From: an uncultured Cellvibrio sp.
GTDB lineage: Bacteria > Pseudomonadota > Gammaproteobacteria > Pseudomonadales > Cellvibrionaceae
Assembly: GCA_937958105.1 (NCBI GenBank)
Contig: CALFXJ010000011.1
Coordinates: forward strand, 1 to 64,000
Direction of reading: 5' to 3'
Length of the DNA stretch: 64,000 bases
Made by a program: the position numbers and the translations under genes. Of the stretch, positions 17,256 to 26,598 are shown one piece after another. Each line of letters starts with the position of its first letter. Position 1 is the stretch's first letter. The notes beneath the pieces were generated by a model. The model saw only the letters and a list, made by a program, of their open reading frames with translations. It ran no database searches and was not told the DNA's origin.

Positions 17256-17515
17256 CCCTGCACAACATAAGCTCAGTCGCAGCGCTGGAAATTGGTGCAT
17301 GTTGACCACTGTTATCAACCGCATGCTTTCCGATAGAGCAGGTCGCACCTTGCCATTAAAAGCTGGGACAACGCTGTCCCCATGCGCGAAAATGGCGCGT
17401 AAAAGTGTGAGGTTGCTCAAATTTTAAGCTTCCCACTTTTATTTTGACGCCAGGTGTAAATTATGTAAGCTATTGAATTTTAAGGAAATAGCGTGGTTCC
17501 CACTTTAGTGGGGCA

Positions 17516-17562
17516 AAAGTGAGATAGTTCATGTTGGTTCTACCCGCCAAAGTGGGACGACG
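17516..17562 (+). promoter_or_regulatory. Glucan-locus element B, upstream of the TonB-dependent receptor gene
   Basis: AAAGTGAGA (17516-17524), CATGTTG (17530-17536) and TGGGACGACG (17553-17562) match element A block for block with identical spacing. Immediately upstream, TCCCACTTT (17498-17506) is an inverted copy of the AAAGTG(A/G)GA half-site; another (TTCCCACTTTT) is at about 17430. The 577-base gap 17221-17797 holds no gene that I can support. Confidence 0.65.
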
Positions 17563-17797
17563 CCTGCCAGCGGGAGTGAAAATATCAGCTGGCGTTATCG
17601 TGGGATCGGTGTAGTTAATGATCAATAAGCGCCCTCCCGAAGACTTTAGTGCGACAGTAGCTCGGTTATGGATAGCTAATAAAAAAATCGCCTTGGTTCC
17701 CAGAGGCGGCCATACCCTGCAACAGGTTTTCCTCTCGTAGTGGTATGCGGCAGTACCGGGTACATAATTCCAGTCGAATAAGAAACCGGAGAATTTC

Positions 17798-20700
17798 ATG
17801 AACAAAAACACAATAGGCTTCAAGAAGAATCTTATTGCGACGGCAGTGGCTTCTTACGCCCTTGTAGGGCTGAGCGGTACCGCCTTCGCACAAAGCGGTG
17901 ACATGGTTGAAGAAATCGTCGTTACCGGTATTAAAGGCAGCTTGCAGCGGTCTATGGACATTAAACGCCAGTCACAAGGTGTGGTGGATGCGATCTCTGC
18001 AGAAGACATCGGTAAGTTCCCTGACACTAACCTGGCAGAATCGCTGCAGCGTATTACCGGTGTGTCTATTGATCGGAATAATGGTGAGGGTGCCAAAGTC
18101 TCCGTACGTGGTTTCGGTCCTGACTACAACCTGGTAACCCTCAATGGCCGCCAGATGCCAGGCACAACCATTGAAGCGACCAGTGTATCTGGGTCTCGCT
18201 CATTCGACTTCTCTAACCTGGCTTCAGAAGGTGTCAGCGGTGTAGAAGTGTTTAAAACCGTTCGCGCGGCAAATCCTGCGGGTGGTGTGGGCGCAACAAT
18301 CAATATCCTGACCAGCCGTCCACTGGACAACCCTGGTCAGAAAGCATCCTTTGGCATCAAGGGCGTGTATGACGATTCAGCCCGTGACAGTTCATTGACT
18401 CCGGAGATTTCCGGTCTCTTCAGCCAGACCTTTGCCGAAGATAAGTTTGGGGTGGGATTATCTCTGAGCTATCAAAAGCGTGAAGGCGGAAGTGCAAACG
18501 CTGAAATTGGTGGCGGCGGCTGGCGCTATTTCGATGCCGATGATAGCGGCTCCTGGGGAGCAATCGCTGATCTGCAGGATACCAATGTCCATACCAACCC
18601 GCCCAGCCCGTCAGGTCCCGACGGCGTTCCCCCAGCTGACATTTATGCTGTTCCACAGCAAGCTGGCTACAGCTTTAATGAATACGAGCGTACCCGTCTG
18701 AATGGGCAGTTAGTCCTGCAATTTGCACCGACTGACGATTTAACTACTACATTGGATTACACCTACACCAAGAAAGAGGAAGCTGCCAAGTTCTCTGACA
18801 TAGGAGCCTGGTTCAACTTTGGTGGTCGTCAAACTGCTTGGACTGACAATGGTGTTGGTGCAATTGAGGCACCGCTGGAGTATCTGGAACTCGGTCAGAA
18901 CGGTGCAGACCTGACCTTCGGGGCCGGTTATAACACCAGCGTTCATGAAAACAAATCCATTGGCTTCAATGTTAAGTGGCAGGCTACTGACCGTCTGACT
19001 CTGGAGTTTGATGCCCATACCTCAGAAGCTGAATCAAAACCCGATAGTCCTTACGGTAACAACAACGTCATTACTACTTCGGCCTATGTTCGTGACCGCT
19101 CAGGCGTTGCTCTGGGAGCCGACCTGCCATTGCTGCTCGTCGATACGGTAGGTGGTGTGGCAATTGCTGACCTGATCCCGGAGCTCCAGATCAGTGGCAG
19201 CTCCTTCCGTAATGCTCAAATGAAGCACGAGATCGATCAATTCCAGTTCAAAGGTAACCTGGAACTGAACGATATCCTGAGCCTGGACTTTGGTGTATCA
19301 ACCATCGACCAGACCAACAGCTCCAGCATCGCTGTTAACCAGCGCAACACCTGGAGTGGTCTCGGAGAAGGTTTAACTCCGCAGTCTACCTACAAGCTGG
19401 ACAATATTGCCCGCTACTTCGATGGTGTCAGCAGCCCCAGCCACGCCAGCGCGCTGAGCCAGTTTATCGTTGCTGATTTCCATGCGGTCGTTGATTACGC
19501 AGCGAAGAACCTCGACGATGGCGGCGGCTTCACCCAGTGCGCTAACGGAAGTACCTACTACTGTATGGCCACCAAGCCGGACGATCTGCGTGTGATAGAA
19601 GAAGAGTCTAACAGCGCATGGGTTCAGTTGAACCTGGACGTCGGCCCGGTTCGTGCGGCTGCAGGTGTCCGTTACGAAGATACTTCCGTACGTTCCTATG
19701 CGACACCGCTTGAGCTGCAATATACCGGTGAAATCGCCTGGGTGGCGGCAAACGAAATGTATCTGGTTGCAGCCGACGATTATGAAGTCAGCCCGGTGCT
19801 TCAGAGCAAAGGCAGCTACGACTACTTCTTGCCCTCGTTGGACGTAGCAGTTGATGTGACTGATGACGTAGTTGTGCGCACTTCCTACGGCCGCAGTCTG
19901 GGTCGTCCGCTGTGGAACCAGTTGAGTGCTCTGGCTGTTGGACGTCAGGTTGGCCCGCAATCTATGTTCCCGGGCTCTCCAGGTGGCGGCGGCAGCCGTG
20001 GTGACGCGGGTCTGAAGCCGATCATCGCGGACAACTTTGATATCTCCGCAGAGTGGTACTACAACGACAGCAGTTACATCTCTGTTGGTTACTACCACAA
20101 AGATGTGAAGAACTTCATTGGTGCGCGTGTTGTTCAGGAGGAGCTGCCCTTTGATCTGCCTGATCCATCGCAGGGTTCTCGTCGTGATGCTGCAGTGGCT
20201 GCTGATCCAAACAACCAATGGAGCACAGATGCTGTTAAAGGCTGGATTGTCGAAAACTCCGATGCCAACGATCCATACGTTGACAGAGATAAGAACCCAG
20301 CATGGGTATACGGTATTCCAGGTGAAGATCCCAACGTAATCTTCAATATCACCGAGTTCCTGAACGAGCGAGACGCAACCTTCAGTGGTTACGAGTTGGC
20401 CGTTCAGCATACCTTCGGTGAAAGCGGATTTGGTTTCGTTGCCAACTACACCATCAGTGAATCGTCAGATACCGAATACGATAACTTGAGTCTGGATGGC
20501 TCACAGTTTGCGCTGACTGGCTTGAGTGACAGTGCAAACTTCATCGCGTTCTATGACAAAAATGGTGTTCAAGTGCGTCTGAGCTATAACTGGCGTGACG
20601 ATTATCTGTCGGGAACGGCAGATGGTATTGGTGCTCACCCAACCTATGTCGAGGCGTATCATCAGTTTGACCTTAATGCCAGCTATGACATTAACGACAA

Positions 20701-20833
20701 TCTTACGATTTTCTTCGAAGGTATTAACCTGACCGACGAATATATTCGTACTTATGGCCGGGACAAGATGTTGACTAAAGGAATATATACAACCGGTCCT
20801 CGCTACAACATCGGCGCACGCTACACCTTCTAA
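17798..20833 (+). CDS. TonB-dependent receptor of the TonB-Xanth-Caul type
   Basis: The 1011-residue precursor has a Sec signal (cleavage after GTAFAQ). A TonB box follows (EEIVVTGI, about residues 38-45), then the plug domain with DAISAEDIGKFPDTNLAESL, QRITGVSIDR and VSVRGFGPDYNLVTLNGRQM. The remaining 850 or so residues form a 22-strand-type barrel with many aromatic turns, ending in YNIGARYTF with C-terminal Phe. This subfamily takes up oligosaccharides through the outer membrane using TonB-ExbBD energy. Its neighbours (GH81, binding protein, GH3, GH16) point to beta-1,3-gluco-oligosaccharides as cargo, by inference. Element B lies about 235 bases upstream. A strong terminator separates it from the halogenase-like genes. 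Confidence 0.93.
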   Translation: MNKNTIGFKKNLIATAVASYALVGLSGTAFAQSGDMVEEIVVTGIKGSLQRSMDIKRQSQGVVDAISAEDIGKFPDTNLAESLQRITGVSIDRNNGEGAKVSVRGFGPDYNLVTLNGRQMPGTTIEATSVSGSRSFDFSNLASEGVSGVEVFKTVRAANPAGGVGATINILTSRPLDNPGQKASFGIKGVYDDSARDSSLTPEISGLFSQTFAEDKFGVGLSLSYQKREGGSANAEIGGGGWRYFDADDSGSWGAIADLQDTNVHTNPPSPSGPDGVPPADIYAVPQQAGYSFNEYERTRLNGQLVLQFAPTDDLTTTLDYTYTKKEEAAKFSDIGAWFNFGGRQTAWTDNGVGAIEAPLEYLELGQNGADLTFGAGYNTSVHENKSIGFNVKWQATDRLTLEFDAHTSEAESKPDSPYGNNNVITTSAYVRDRSGVALGADLPLLLVDTVGGVAIADLIPELQISGSSFRNAQMKHEIDQFQFKGNLELNDILSLDFGVSTIDQTNSSSIAVNQRNTWSGLGEGLTPQSTYKLDNIARYFDGVSSPSHASALSQFIVADFHAVVDYAAKNLDDGGGFTQCANGSTYYCMATKPDDLRVIEEESNSAWVQLNLDVGPVRAAAGVRYEDTSVRSYATPLELQYTGEIAWVAANEMYLVAADDYEVSPVLQSKGSYDYFLPSLDVAVDVTDDVVVRTSYGRSLGRPLWNQLSALAVGRQVGPQSMFPGSPGGGGSRGDAGLKPIIADNFDISAEWYYNDSSYISVGYYHKDVKNFIGARVVQEELPFDLPDPSQGSRRDAAVAADPNNQWSTDAVKGWIVENSDANDPYVDRDKNPAWVYGIPGEDPNVIFNITEFLNERDATFSGYELAVQHTFGESGFGFVANYTISESSDTEYDNLSLDGSQFALTGLSDSANFIAFYDKNGVQVRLSYNWRDDYLSGTADGIGAHPTYVEAYHQFDLNASYDINDNLTIFFEGINLTDEYIRTYGRDKMLTKGIYTTGPRYNIGARYTF

Positions 20834-20860
20834 GACCATCTGGTTTTAGAACGTGGTTGT

Positions 20861-20895
20861 AAAAAAAGCCGCTGACCATCAGCGGCTTTTTTTTA
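20861..20895 (+). terminator. Rho-independent terminator after the receptor gene
   Basis: GCCGCTG (20868-20874) pairs with CAGCGGC (20880-20886). Seven A precede the stem and eight T follow it. The downstream halogenase-like genes therefore need read-through or their own promoter. Confidence 0.92.
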
Positions 20896-20965
20896 ACATA
20901 TACTAATAACTACATATACCTGACAAACGAGTCGGCAACTTCACGAAACCGACTGACAAATTAAT

Positions 20966-22522
20966 ATGAATAAACGGATCAAATCTATTGTAATAGTTGG
21001 CGGCGGATCAGCTGGCTGGTTAACAGCTGGCACCATAGCGGCTGCTCACTCTCAAGGTAGAGGGCGGGATCTGTCTGTCACACTGATTGAATCAGCCAGC
21101 ATAAAAATACTGGGCGTGGGTGAGGGAACCTGGCCCTCCATGCGCGACACCCTGCGTAATATAGGAATCAGTGAATCGGAGTTTATTCGCGAGTGCGATG
21201 CGAGTTTCAAGCAAGGCTCAAAATTCACGGATTGGAAACGCGGGGCAGGAGAAAGTTATTACCACCCTTTCACCTTGCCAGAAGGCTGGGGTGAGATCAA
21301 TCTTGCGCTGGCCTGGCCCTTATTCAGCGGCCGCGTTTCATTTGCGGAGGCCGTGTGTCCTCAAGCCAGTATCAGTGAACAACATCTGGCCCCAAAAGAT
21401 ATCGCCACACCGGAATATGGATATCTGTTGAACTACGGTTACCACCTGGATGCGGGGAAGTTTGCAGATTTTCTTAAACGGCACTGTTGTTCCAAACTGG
21501 GAGTCAAGCACATCATCGCTGATGTAGAGGAAGTCGGTGCAGGTGACAATGGATATATAACCAGTTTGAAAACCAGCAGCGGAGTGATAGAGGGCGATCT
21601 ATTCATTGACTGTACCGGATTCGCTTCGCTGCTGATTGGTGATCACTTCCAGGTGCCATTTATCGAGCGTCGCAATGTGCTGTTCAACGATACGGCAATG
21701 GCCGTACAAGTTCACCACCAGGAAGGGGAACCTGTCGCCAGCTGTACAAGGTCAACAGCTCGGTCGTTCGGTTGGATTTGGGATATTGGTTTGCAAAGTC
21801 GCCGGGGGGTGGGGTATGCCTACTCATCAGCGCACGCAAATGATGCAGAGGTAGAGCGTGAGCTGATGGAGTATCTGATTGCTTCATCAGGTAGAGATGT
21901 TTCGCTTAAGTCCGAGATTCGAAAAATTACGTTTCGACCGGGGCATCGAGAAAAGTTCTGGATTAAAAACTGCGTTGCAGTCGGCGTTTCAGCGGGGTTT
22001 ATTGAGCCATTGGAAGCGTCTGCTCTGGTGATGATAGAGCTTGCCGCAAAGCGGCTGGCAGAGCAGATGCCGGCTGACTTTGAGACCATGCCCATGCTGG
22101 CGCAGCGTTTCAATGAGAAATTTACTTATCACTGGCAACGTTTAATTGAATTCCTCAAACTGCACTACATAATGTCTTCTCGGGAAGACACTAATTACTG
22201 GCGGGATAACAAACTGCCAGAGAGCATCCCTGAAAGTTTACAACAGCTGGTCGGGTTGTGGCGCAATCAGCCGCCGTCGGCATACGATAATCCCCATAGC
22301 GAAGAACTATTTTCATCAGCCAGCTTTCAATATGTACTTTACGGAATGGCTTCCGCGCAAACGGATGCTTTTGAGTATCCAGCACTGTCGGAGAATGAAA
22401 GACGTCTTGCCTCAGCGTTGCTGGAAAAAAATGCTCAACAGACACGCAGGCTCCTGGGGCGCCTTCCAGAAAATAGTTATTTGTTAAACCAGATATCAGC
22501 GGTTGCAGCTGCCCCTAAATGA
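20966..22522 (+). CDS. Flavin-dependent tryptophan-halogenase-like protein 1
   Basis: The 518-residue protein has the FAD-binding fold of the PF04820 family: GGGSAGW (12-18) at the N-terminus, GVGEGTWPSM near residue 50, and DLFIDCTGFASLL (211-223). Lys82 in DASFKQG sits at the place of the catalytic lysine of PrnA-type halogenases. The EPLEAS segment (347-352) matches the conserved PLES region with Ala for Ser. The diagnostic WxWxIP motif is altered to WIWDIG (270-275). In carbohydrate loci such genes nearly always travel with TonB-dependent receptors, SapC and JmjC/cupin genes, and their real substrate is not known. No strong ribosome-binding site precedes the ATG. It starts a seven-gene same-strand run. 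Confidence 0.85.
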   Translation: MNKRIKSIVIVGGGSAGWLTAGTIAAAHSQGRGRDLSVTLIESASIKILGVGEGTWPSMRDTLRNIGISESEFIRECDASFKQGSKFTDWKRGAGESYYHPFTLPEGWGEINLALAWPLFSGRVSFAEAVCPQASISEQHLAPKDIATPEYGYLLNYGYHLDAGKFADFLKRHCCSKLGVKHIIADVEEVGAGDNGYITSLKTSSGVIEGDLFIDCTGFASLLIGDHFQVPFIERRNVLFNDTAMAVQVHHQEGEPVASCTRSTARSFGWIWDIGLQSRRGVGYAYSSAHANDAEVERELMEYLIASSGRDVSLKSEIRKITFRPGHREKFWIKNCVAVGVSAGFIEPLEASALVMIELAAKRLAEQMPADFETMPMLAQRFNEKFTYHWQRLIEFLKLHYIMSSREDTNYWRDNKLPESIPESLQQLVGLWRNQPPSAYDNPHSEELFSSASFQYVLYGMASAQTDAFEYPALSENERRLASALLEKNAQQTRRLLGRLPENSYLLNQISAVAAAPK

Positions 22523-22547
22523 TTTCCTGATTTGAGTCATCAACGTT

Positions 22548-23276
22548 ATGAATAATATTCAACTGGTTAACAGCGTCACCCATAAAGACACCCGTATCAT
22601 TACCAGACGGTCGCCTGAGTTTGGCGATAATGTAATGTTCGCTAGCACATTCCCGATGGAGTTCCGGGCTGTTCAGGCGCACTACCCAATTCTGTTTCAA
22701 AAGAACCGGGAGACCGGTCGTTTTAATCCCATTGCACTTTTTGGGTTTGAGGATGAGGAGAATCTGTTTTTGACAGAGGCCGGATGGAGCGCCACCTATA
22801 TTCCATTGATGATTCAGCGGCTGCCGTTTCATATAGGTTATCAAGCGGCCCCGGTCGGAAGCTCGTCAGATAAAACCAGGGTTATGCATATCAATATGAA
22901 TAGTCCTCGCGTAAGCCGGGTAGAAGGTGAACGATTATTCCTGGAGCAGGGTGGTACAACAGAGTATCTGGATCGCATGGCGGCGATGCTCGAAACGATG
23001 TACAACTGGAGTGAACACGGAAAAGATTTTGATCTCGCTCTGGCAGAGCACAACTTGCTGGAAGAGGTTGCGTTTGATATTACCCTCGATAACGGAGTCC
23101 AACGGCAACTGCTGGGATTCAGTACTATCAATGAAGACGCACTTGCCAGACTTGATGGGCGTGCTCTCCAGCAGCTCCAGGAAAAAAATTATCTGCAGCC
23201 AATTTACATGGCTATAGCATCAATTTCCAACATCAATACGCTGGCTAAGCTGAAGAGCCGGCAGGTGACGAACTGA
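22548..23276 (+). CDS. SapC-family protein 1
   Basis: The 242-residue protein resembles the SapC family (PF07277): an N-terminal FASTFPMEFRAVQAHYPILF, then NPIALFGFEDEENLF, YIPLMIQRLPFHIGYQ and a C-terminal half ending in a helix SISNINTLAKLKSRQ. No signal peptide or membrane span is seen. The name comes from a Campylobacter S-layer gene, but here the protein is a fixed partner of tryptophan-halogenase-like and JmjC genes near TonB-dependent receptors. The biochemical role is unknown. It lies 25 bases after the first halogenase-like gene and 22 bases before the JmjC gene, so they are surely co-transcribed. A second copy is at 26599-27303. Confidence 0.82.
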   Translation: MNNIQLVNSVTHKDTRIITRRSPEFGDNVMFASTFPMEFRAVQAHYPILFQKNRETGRFNPIALFGFEDEENLFLTEAGWSATYIPLMIQRLPFHIGYQAAPVGSSSDKTRVMHINMNSPRVSRVEGERLFLEQGGTTEYLDRMAAMLETMYNWSEHGKDFDLALAEHNLLEEVAFDITLDNGVQRQLLGFSTINEDALARLDGRALQQLQEKNYLQPIYMAIASISNINTLAKLKSRQVTN

Positions 23277-23298
23277 CCTTTGATTGGGTGAATCAGCT

Positions 23299-24312
23299 AT
23301 GTGTGCAGCTCATGCGTCGGTGAAAGTTGTGAAGGGCTGCGACGCCCAAAGCATTCCCGCCTGGGTGTTTCAATCCAGTGAACCTTTGGTGCTAAAGGGG
23401 CTGGTTAGCCGCTGGCCCCTGGTTAAAGCTGGGCTTCACTCCTGTGACGAGGCCGTTGATTACCTCCAGAATTTTTACAGTGGTAAGCCGGTAAATTATT
23501 ACTATGGCGCTGCTGAAATTAAAGGAAGATTATTCTATAACGAAGAATTTACCGGATTTAATTTTCAGCGTTCCGAAGGCGATCTGCGGTCGCTGCTCAA
23601 CTTGATGCTGGCGGAGCAGTACAATAACAATCCATCCACGTTCTACGTGGGCTCAACACGTGTAGATGAGTGGTTGCCGGGATTTCGTGCACAAAACGAT
23701 CTTCAGCTTCCCTTTGAAAACCCGCTTGTGAGCGTCTGGCTGGGAAACCAAAGTACTGTCGCGGCCCACTATGATTGTCCTGACAACATCGCCTGTAATG
23801 TGGTTGGGAAAAGAATATTCACGCTTTTCCCTCCGGAGCAACTGGAAAATCTCTATGTTGGACCTCTAGACATTACTCCATCGGGGCGCGCGGTGAGTCT
23901 GGTCGATCTGGCGAATCCGGATCTGGAAAAATTTCCAAAATTTCAGTATGCACTTGATGCTTCATTATCGGCTGAGTTGGAAGCAGGAGATGCAATATAT
24001 ATCCCCAGCATGTGGTGGCATCACGTTCGGTCTGTCGAGAAATTTAATGTTCTGGTTAATTATTGGTGGAGAAGGGTTCCGGAATACATGGGAAACCCGG
24101 AGCATGTTTTGCACCATGCCTTGCTAAGCCTGCGGAGTCTGCCTAAATCCCAGCGGGATATATGGAAGCATATTTTTGATTACTACGTATTTGATGAACC
24201 TGATGCTGCAGTGTCCCATATTCCCGAGCACATTCGTGGGGTTCTTGGTGAACCGGATGAGTTACTGAGTCGGAAGGTTAGATCACATCTCGCCAACGTT
24301 CTCAAGCGCTGA
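23299..24312 (+). CDS. JmjC/cupin-type Fe(II) oxygenase 1
   Basis: I start this at the ATG 23299, with GGGTGA a few bases upstream; an in-frame TTG at 23284 is the alternative. The 337-residue product is a cupin_8/JmjC-type protein. The metal triad is visible as H157-Y-D159 (AAHYDCPDNIACNVVGKRIF) and a distal His in MWWHHVRS (241 or 242), with LFPPEQLENLYVGP between them. Such enzymes are Fe(II)/2-oxoglutarate hydroxylases, often of proteins. The N-terminus carries PLVLKGLVSRWPLVKAG, a typical family opening. A paralogue with the same motifs lies at 27304-28092. The C-terminal 85 residues are extra relative to that copy. Its substrate may be a partner in this cluster, but that is not shown. 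Confidence 0.83.
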   Translation: MCAAHASVKVVKGCDAQSIPAWVFQSSEPLVLKGLVSRWPLVKAGLHSCDEAVDYLQNFYSGKPVNYYYGAAEIKGRLFYNEEFTGFNFQRSEGDLRSLLNLMLAEQYNNNPSTFYVGSTRVDEWLPGFRAQNDLQLPFENPLVSVWLGNQSTVAAHYDCPDNIACNVVGKRIFTLFPPEQLENLYVGPLDITPSGRAVSLVDLANPDLEKFPKFQYALDASLSAELEAGDAIYIPSMWWHHVRSVEKFNVLVNYWWRRVPEYMGNPEHVLHHALLSLRSLPKSQRDIWKHIFDYYVFDEPDAAVSHIPEHIRGVLGEPDELLSRKVRSHLANVLKR

Positions 24313-24342
24313 ACTTTTGCTTTACTTAATAGATAAACAACT

Positions 24343-25836
24343 ATGAATGCGAACAAGGTAAACCGGGTCATTATTGCAGGTGGTGGAACCGCAGGCTGGA
24401 TTACAGCGGCGCTATTTGCAAAAGCATTTGGCCGAAGCTTGAATTTAATGCTCATAGAATCGGATGATATACCGACAGTTGGCGTTGGTGAGGCCACTAT
24501 TCCCCCGATACTTAACTTGCATCGGACCCTTGAGTTGAGCGAACGAGAATTCATGTCCCGTGTCAACGGGACGTTTAAGCTGGGCATCGCCTTTGAAAAC
24601 TGGCGTAATGTGGGCGAGAAATACATCCATTCTTTTGGCTTTGCGGGAAGAGGAAACTGGACAGCAGGATTCCATCACTTCTGGCTGGCAGGGCTGAAGC
24701 GCGGCCTTGCAACTGCGGAATACGGAGACTATTGCGCAGAACACCTGGCTTGTCGCCATGAAAAGTTTGCGGTGATGCCTAAAAATGGCGTCAACTATGC
24801 CTATCACTTTGATGCTGGCCTCTATGCTAAACACCTGCGGGAGTACAGTGAAAAATATGGGCTGGTTCGTAAGGAAGGCAAGATTGTTCAGGTTAATCTG
24901 GATCCTGACTCTGGTCATATTAAATCCCTGCAGCTGGCCTCTGGCGAAGTTGTCGATGGCGATTTATTTATTGATTGCAGTGGGTTTCGTGGGCTGTTGA
25001 TCAATGACGCATTGAAGACAGAATATGAAGACTGGTCTCATTGGTTGCCTTGTGACAGTGCCGTTGCGATGCAGACTGAAACCGTGCGTCCGCCCATCCC
25101 CTATACGCGATCAATCGCTCATCCGGTGGGCTGGCAATGGCGAATTCCTTTGCAAAGCCGGGTAGGAAATGGTCTGGTCTTTTGCAGCAAGTATATTTCT
25201 GATGATGATGCTAAGGAGTTACTTAAAAAAAACGTTGAAGGGAAACCACTTAACGACCCGCGTGTTATAAAATTCAGAACTGGTACGCGTAAGTTGCACT
25301 GGAATAAAAACTGCGTGGCAATTGGGTTGTCCAGCGGGTTCTTAGAACCATTAGAGTCGACCAGCATTCACTTGATCCAGAGAAGTGCGACTAAACTCAT
25401 TCAAATGTTTCCTGTCCATGGAATAAAGCAGACAGAGATTGATGAGTTCAATCGTCAAATGCAGATTGAGGCGGAGAATATTCGTGACTTCATCATCCTG
25501 CATTACCATGTGACGGAACGTGACGACAGCGAATTCTGGCGTTACTGCCGTACCATGGATGTGCCTGAGACGGTTAAACACAAAATTAATCTTTTTAAAG
25601 AAACCGGAAAAATTTTCAAGAGGGATATGGATCTTTTTGCGGAGGAATCTTGGCTTCAGGTGATGCTTGGACAAGGAATCATGCCAGAGTCCTACCATCC
25701 AGTAGCTGATGCCATGAGCGATGATGCTCTAAGAGCTTATCTCCAGGAGTTACGAGAAACTACTCGCGACAAGGTAGATCGCTTTCCGGAGCATCAAGAG
25801 TTCATTGATTACTACTGCAAGTCCACAGCGATCTAA
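24343..25836 (+). CDS. Flavin-dependent tryptophan-halogenase-like protein 2
   Basis: The 497-residue protein keeps every classic motif of the family: GGGTAGW (13-19), GVGEATIPPI, Lys79 in VNGTFKLGIAFENW (the number and context match the PrnA catalytic lysine), WQWRIP (264-269) and EPLEST (335-340). It should bind reduced FAD and could form hypochlorous or hypobromous acid, so it is a better halogenase candidate than copy 1. Its substrate is unlikely to be free tryptophan, because no biosynthetic cluster is present. It lies 30 bases after JmjC gene 1 and overlaps the region just before the DUF6445-type gene, consistent with one operon. Confidence 0.87.
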   Translation: MNANKVNRVIIAGGGTAGWITAALFAKAFGRSLNLMLIESDDIPTVGVGEATIPPILNLHRTLELSEREFMSRVNGTFKLGIAFENWRNVGEKYIHSFGFAGRGNWTAGFHHFWLAGLKRGLATAEYGDYCAEHLACRHEKFAVMPKNGVNYAYHFDAGLYAKHLREYSEKYGLVRKEGKIVQVNLDPDSGHIKSLQLASGEVVDGDLFIDCSGFRGLLINDALKTEYEDWSHWLPCDSAVAMQTETVRPPIPYTRSIAHPVGWQWRIPLQSRVGNGLVFCSKYISDDDAKELLKKNVEGKPLNDPRVIKFRTGTRKLHWNKNCVAIGLSSGFLEPLESTSIHLIQRSATKLIQMFPVHGIKQTEIDEFNRQMQIEAENIRDFIILHYHVTERDDSEFWRYCRTMDVPETVKHKINLFKETGKIFKRDMDLFAEESWLQVMLGQGIMPESYHPVADAMSDDALRAYLQELRETTRDKVDRFPEHQEFIDYYCKSTAI

Positions 25837-25846
25837 CAGGCTGACG

Positions 25847-26548
25847 ATGAACTCGCTTTTCTCTATCAACCAACTTACTTATCAACGTGTAGGTCGAGAG
25901 CAGACCGATGTATTGGTTCTGGATGAGTTTTTAAGTGATTTAGATGCTGTTCGTCAGCAGGCACTAGAAGCCGGAGCATTTGGCCCGGATGGTGTAACTG
26001 CCTACCCCGGTGTCAGAAGTGATTTTCCTCGCGAGTGGTCAGCCCGAATAGTGGAGGTGCTTAATCCCTTGCTGCGCAAGAGCTACAAGATACCGCTGAA
26101 TCTCAAACCCACGGTTGCCCTGGCTTATTTCTCTCTGCTGACAACGCCAGCATCGAAGCTGAAGATTCAGCAGTGTATGCCGCATATTGATACCAGCCGG
26201 CAGTATTATTACGCGATATTACTCTACTTGAATAACGGTGATTTTGGTGGCACGGGTTTTTTCTGTCATCGCCCTACTGGCTTTGAGCGTATAACGGAAG
26301 AGAAACGGCCCATTTATAACCAATCTTCCTTGGCATTTATGGCCACGCGGGGGCTGCCCGAGCCTCAGTATATTGCAGGCAGCAATCAGCATTACGAAAT
26401 GATCGGCCAGGTTGATTATAGAAAAAATCGTCTGGCTGTTTATCCAGGGAATCTGCTGCACAGTGCGCTGGTTGATGAATCCCGGGATCTGGGAGACGAT
26501 CCTGCGACCAAGCGTCTAACGGCCAATATTTTTATTGAATACAAATAA
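25847..26548 (+). CDS. DUF6445-type 2-oxoglutarate/Fe(II) oxygenase-like protein
   Basis: The ATG at 25847 is 10 bases past the preceding stop and gives 233 residues; the longer in-frame start at 25805 would overlap the upstream gene. A prolyl-hydroxylase-like core is visible: H113-I-D115 in MPHIDTSRQYYYAILLYLNN, FGGTGFFCHRPTG, and the second His in YPGNLLHSALVDES (H205), followed by RLTANIFIEYK with an Arg that could bind 2-oxoglutarate. The family regularly occurs beside tryptophan-halogenase-like and SapC genes. With the two JmjC proteins, it gives this operon three putative Fe(II) oxygenases. The substrate is unknown. Confidence 0.75.
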   Translation: MNSLFSINQLTYQRVGREQTDVLVLDEFLSDLDAVRQQALEAGAFGPDGVTAYPGVRSDFPREWSARIVEVLNPLLRKSYKIPLNLKPTVALAYFSLLTTPASKLKIQQCMPHIDTSRQYYYAILLYLNNGDFGGTGFFCHRPTGFERITEEKRPIYNQSSLAFMATRGLPEPQYIAGSNQHYEMIGQVDYRKNRLAVYPGNLLHSALVDESRDLGDDPATKRLTANIFIEYK

Positions 26549-26598
26549 TTTTATAAATTCATGTTGCGTATGCGGCGATTATTAAGCAGGAAAAGAAT

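Noticed and set aside
19373..20410. 345-codon minus-strand frame inside the receptor gene
   Set aside because: It is antisense to a complete TonB-dependent receptor and shows no family pattern.
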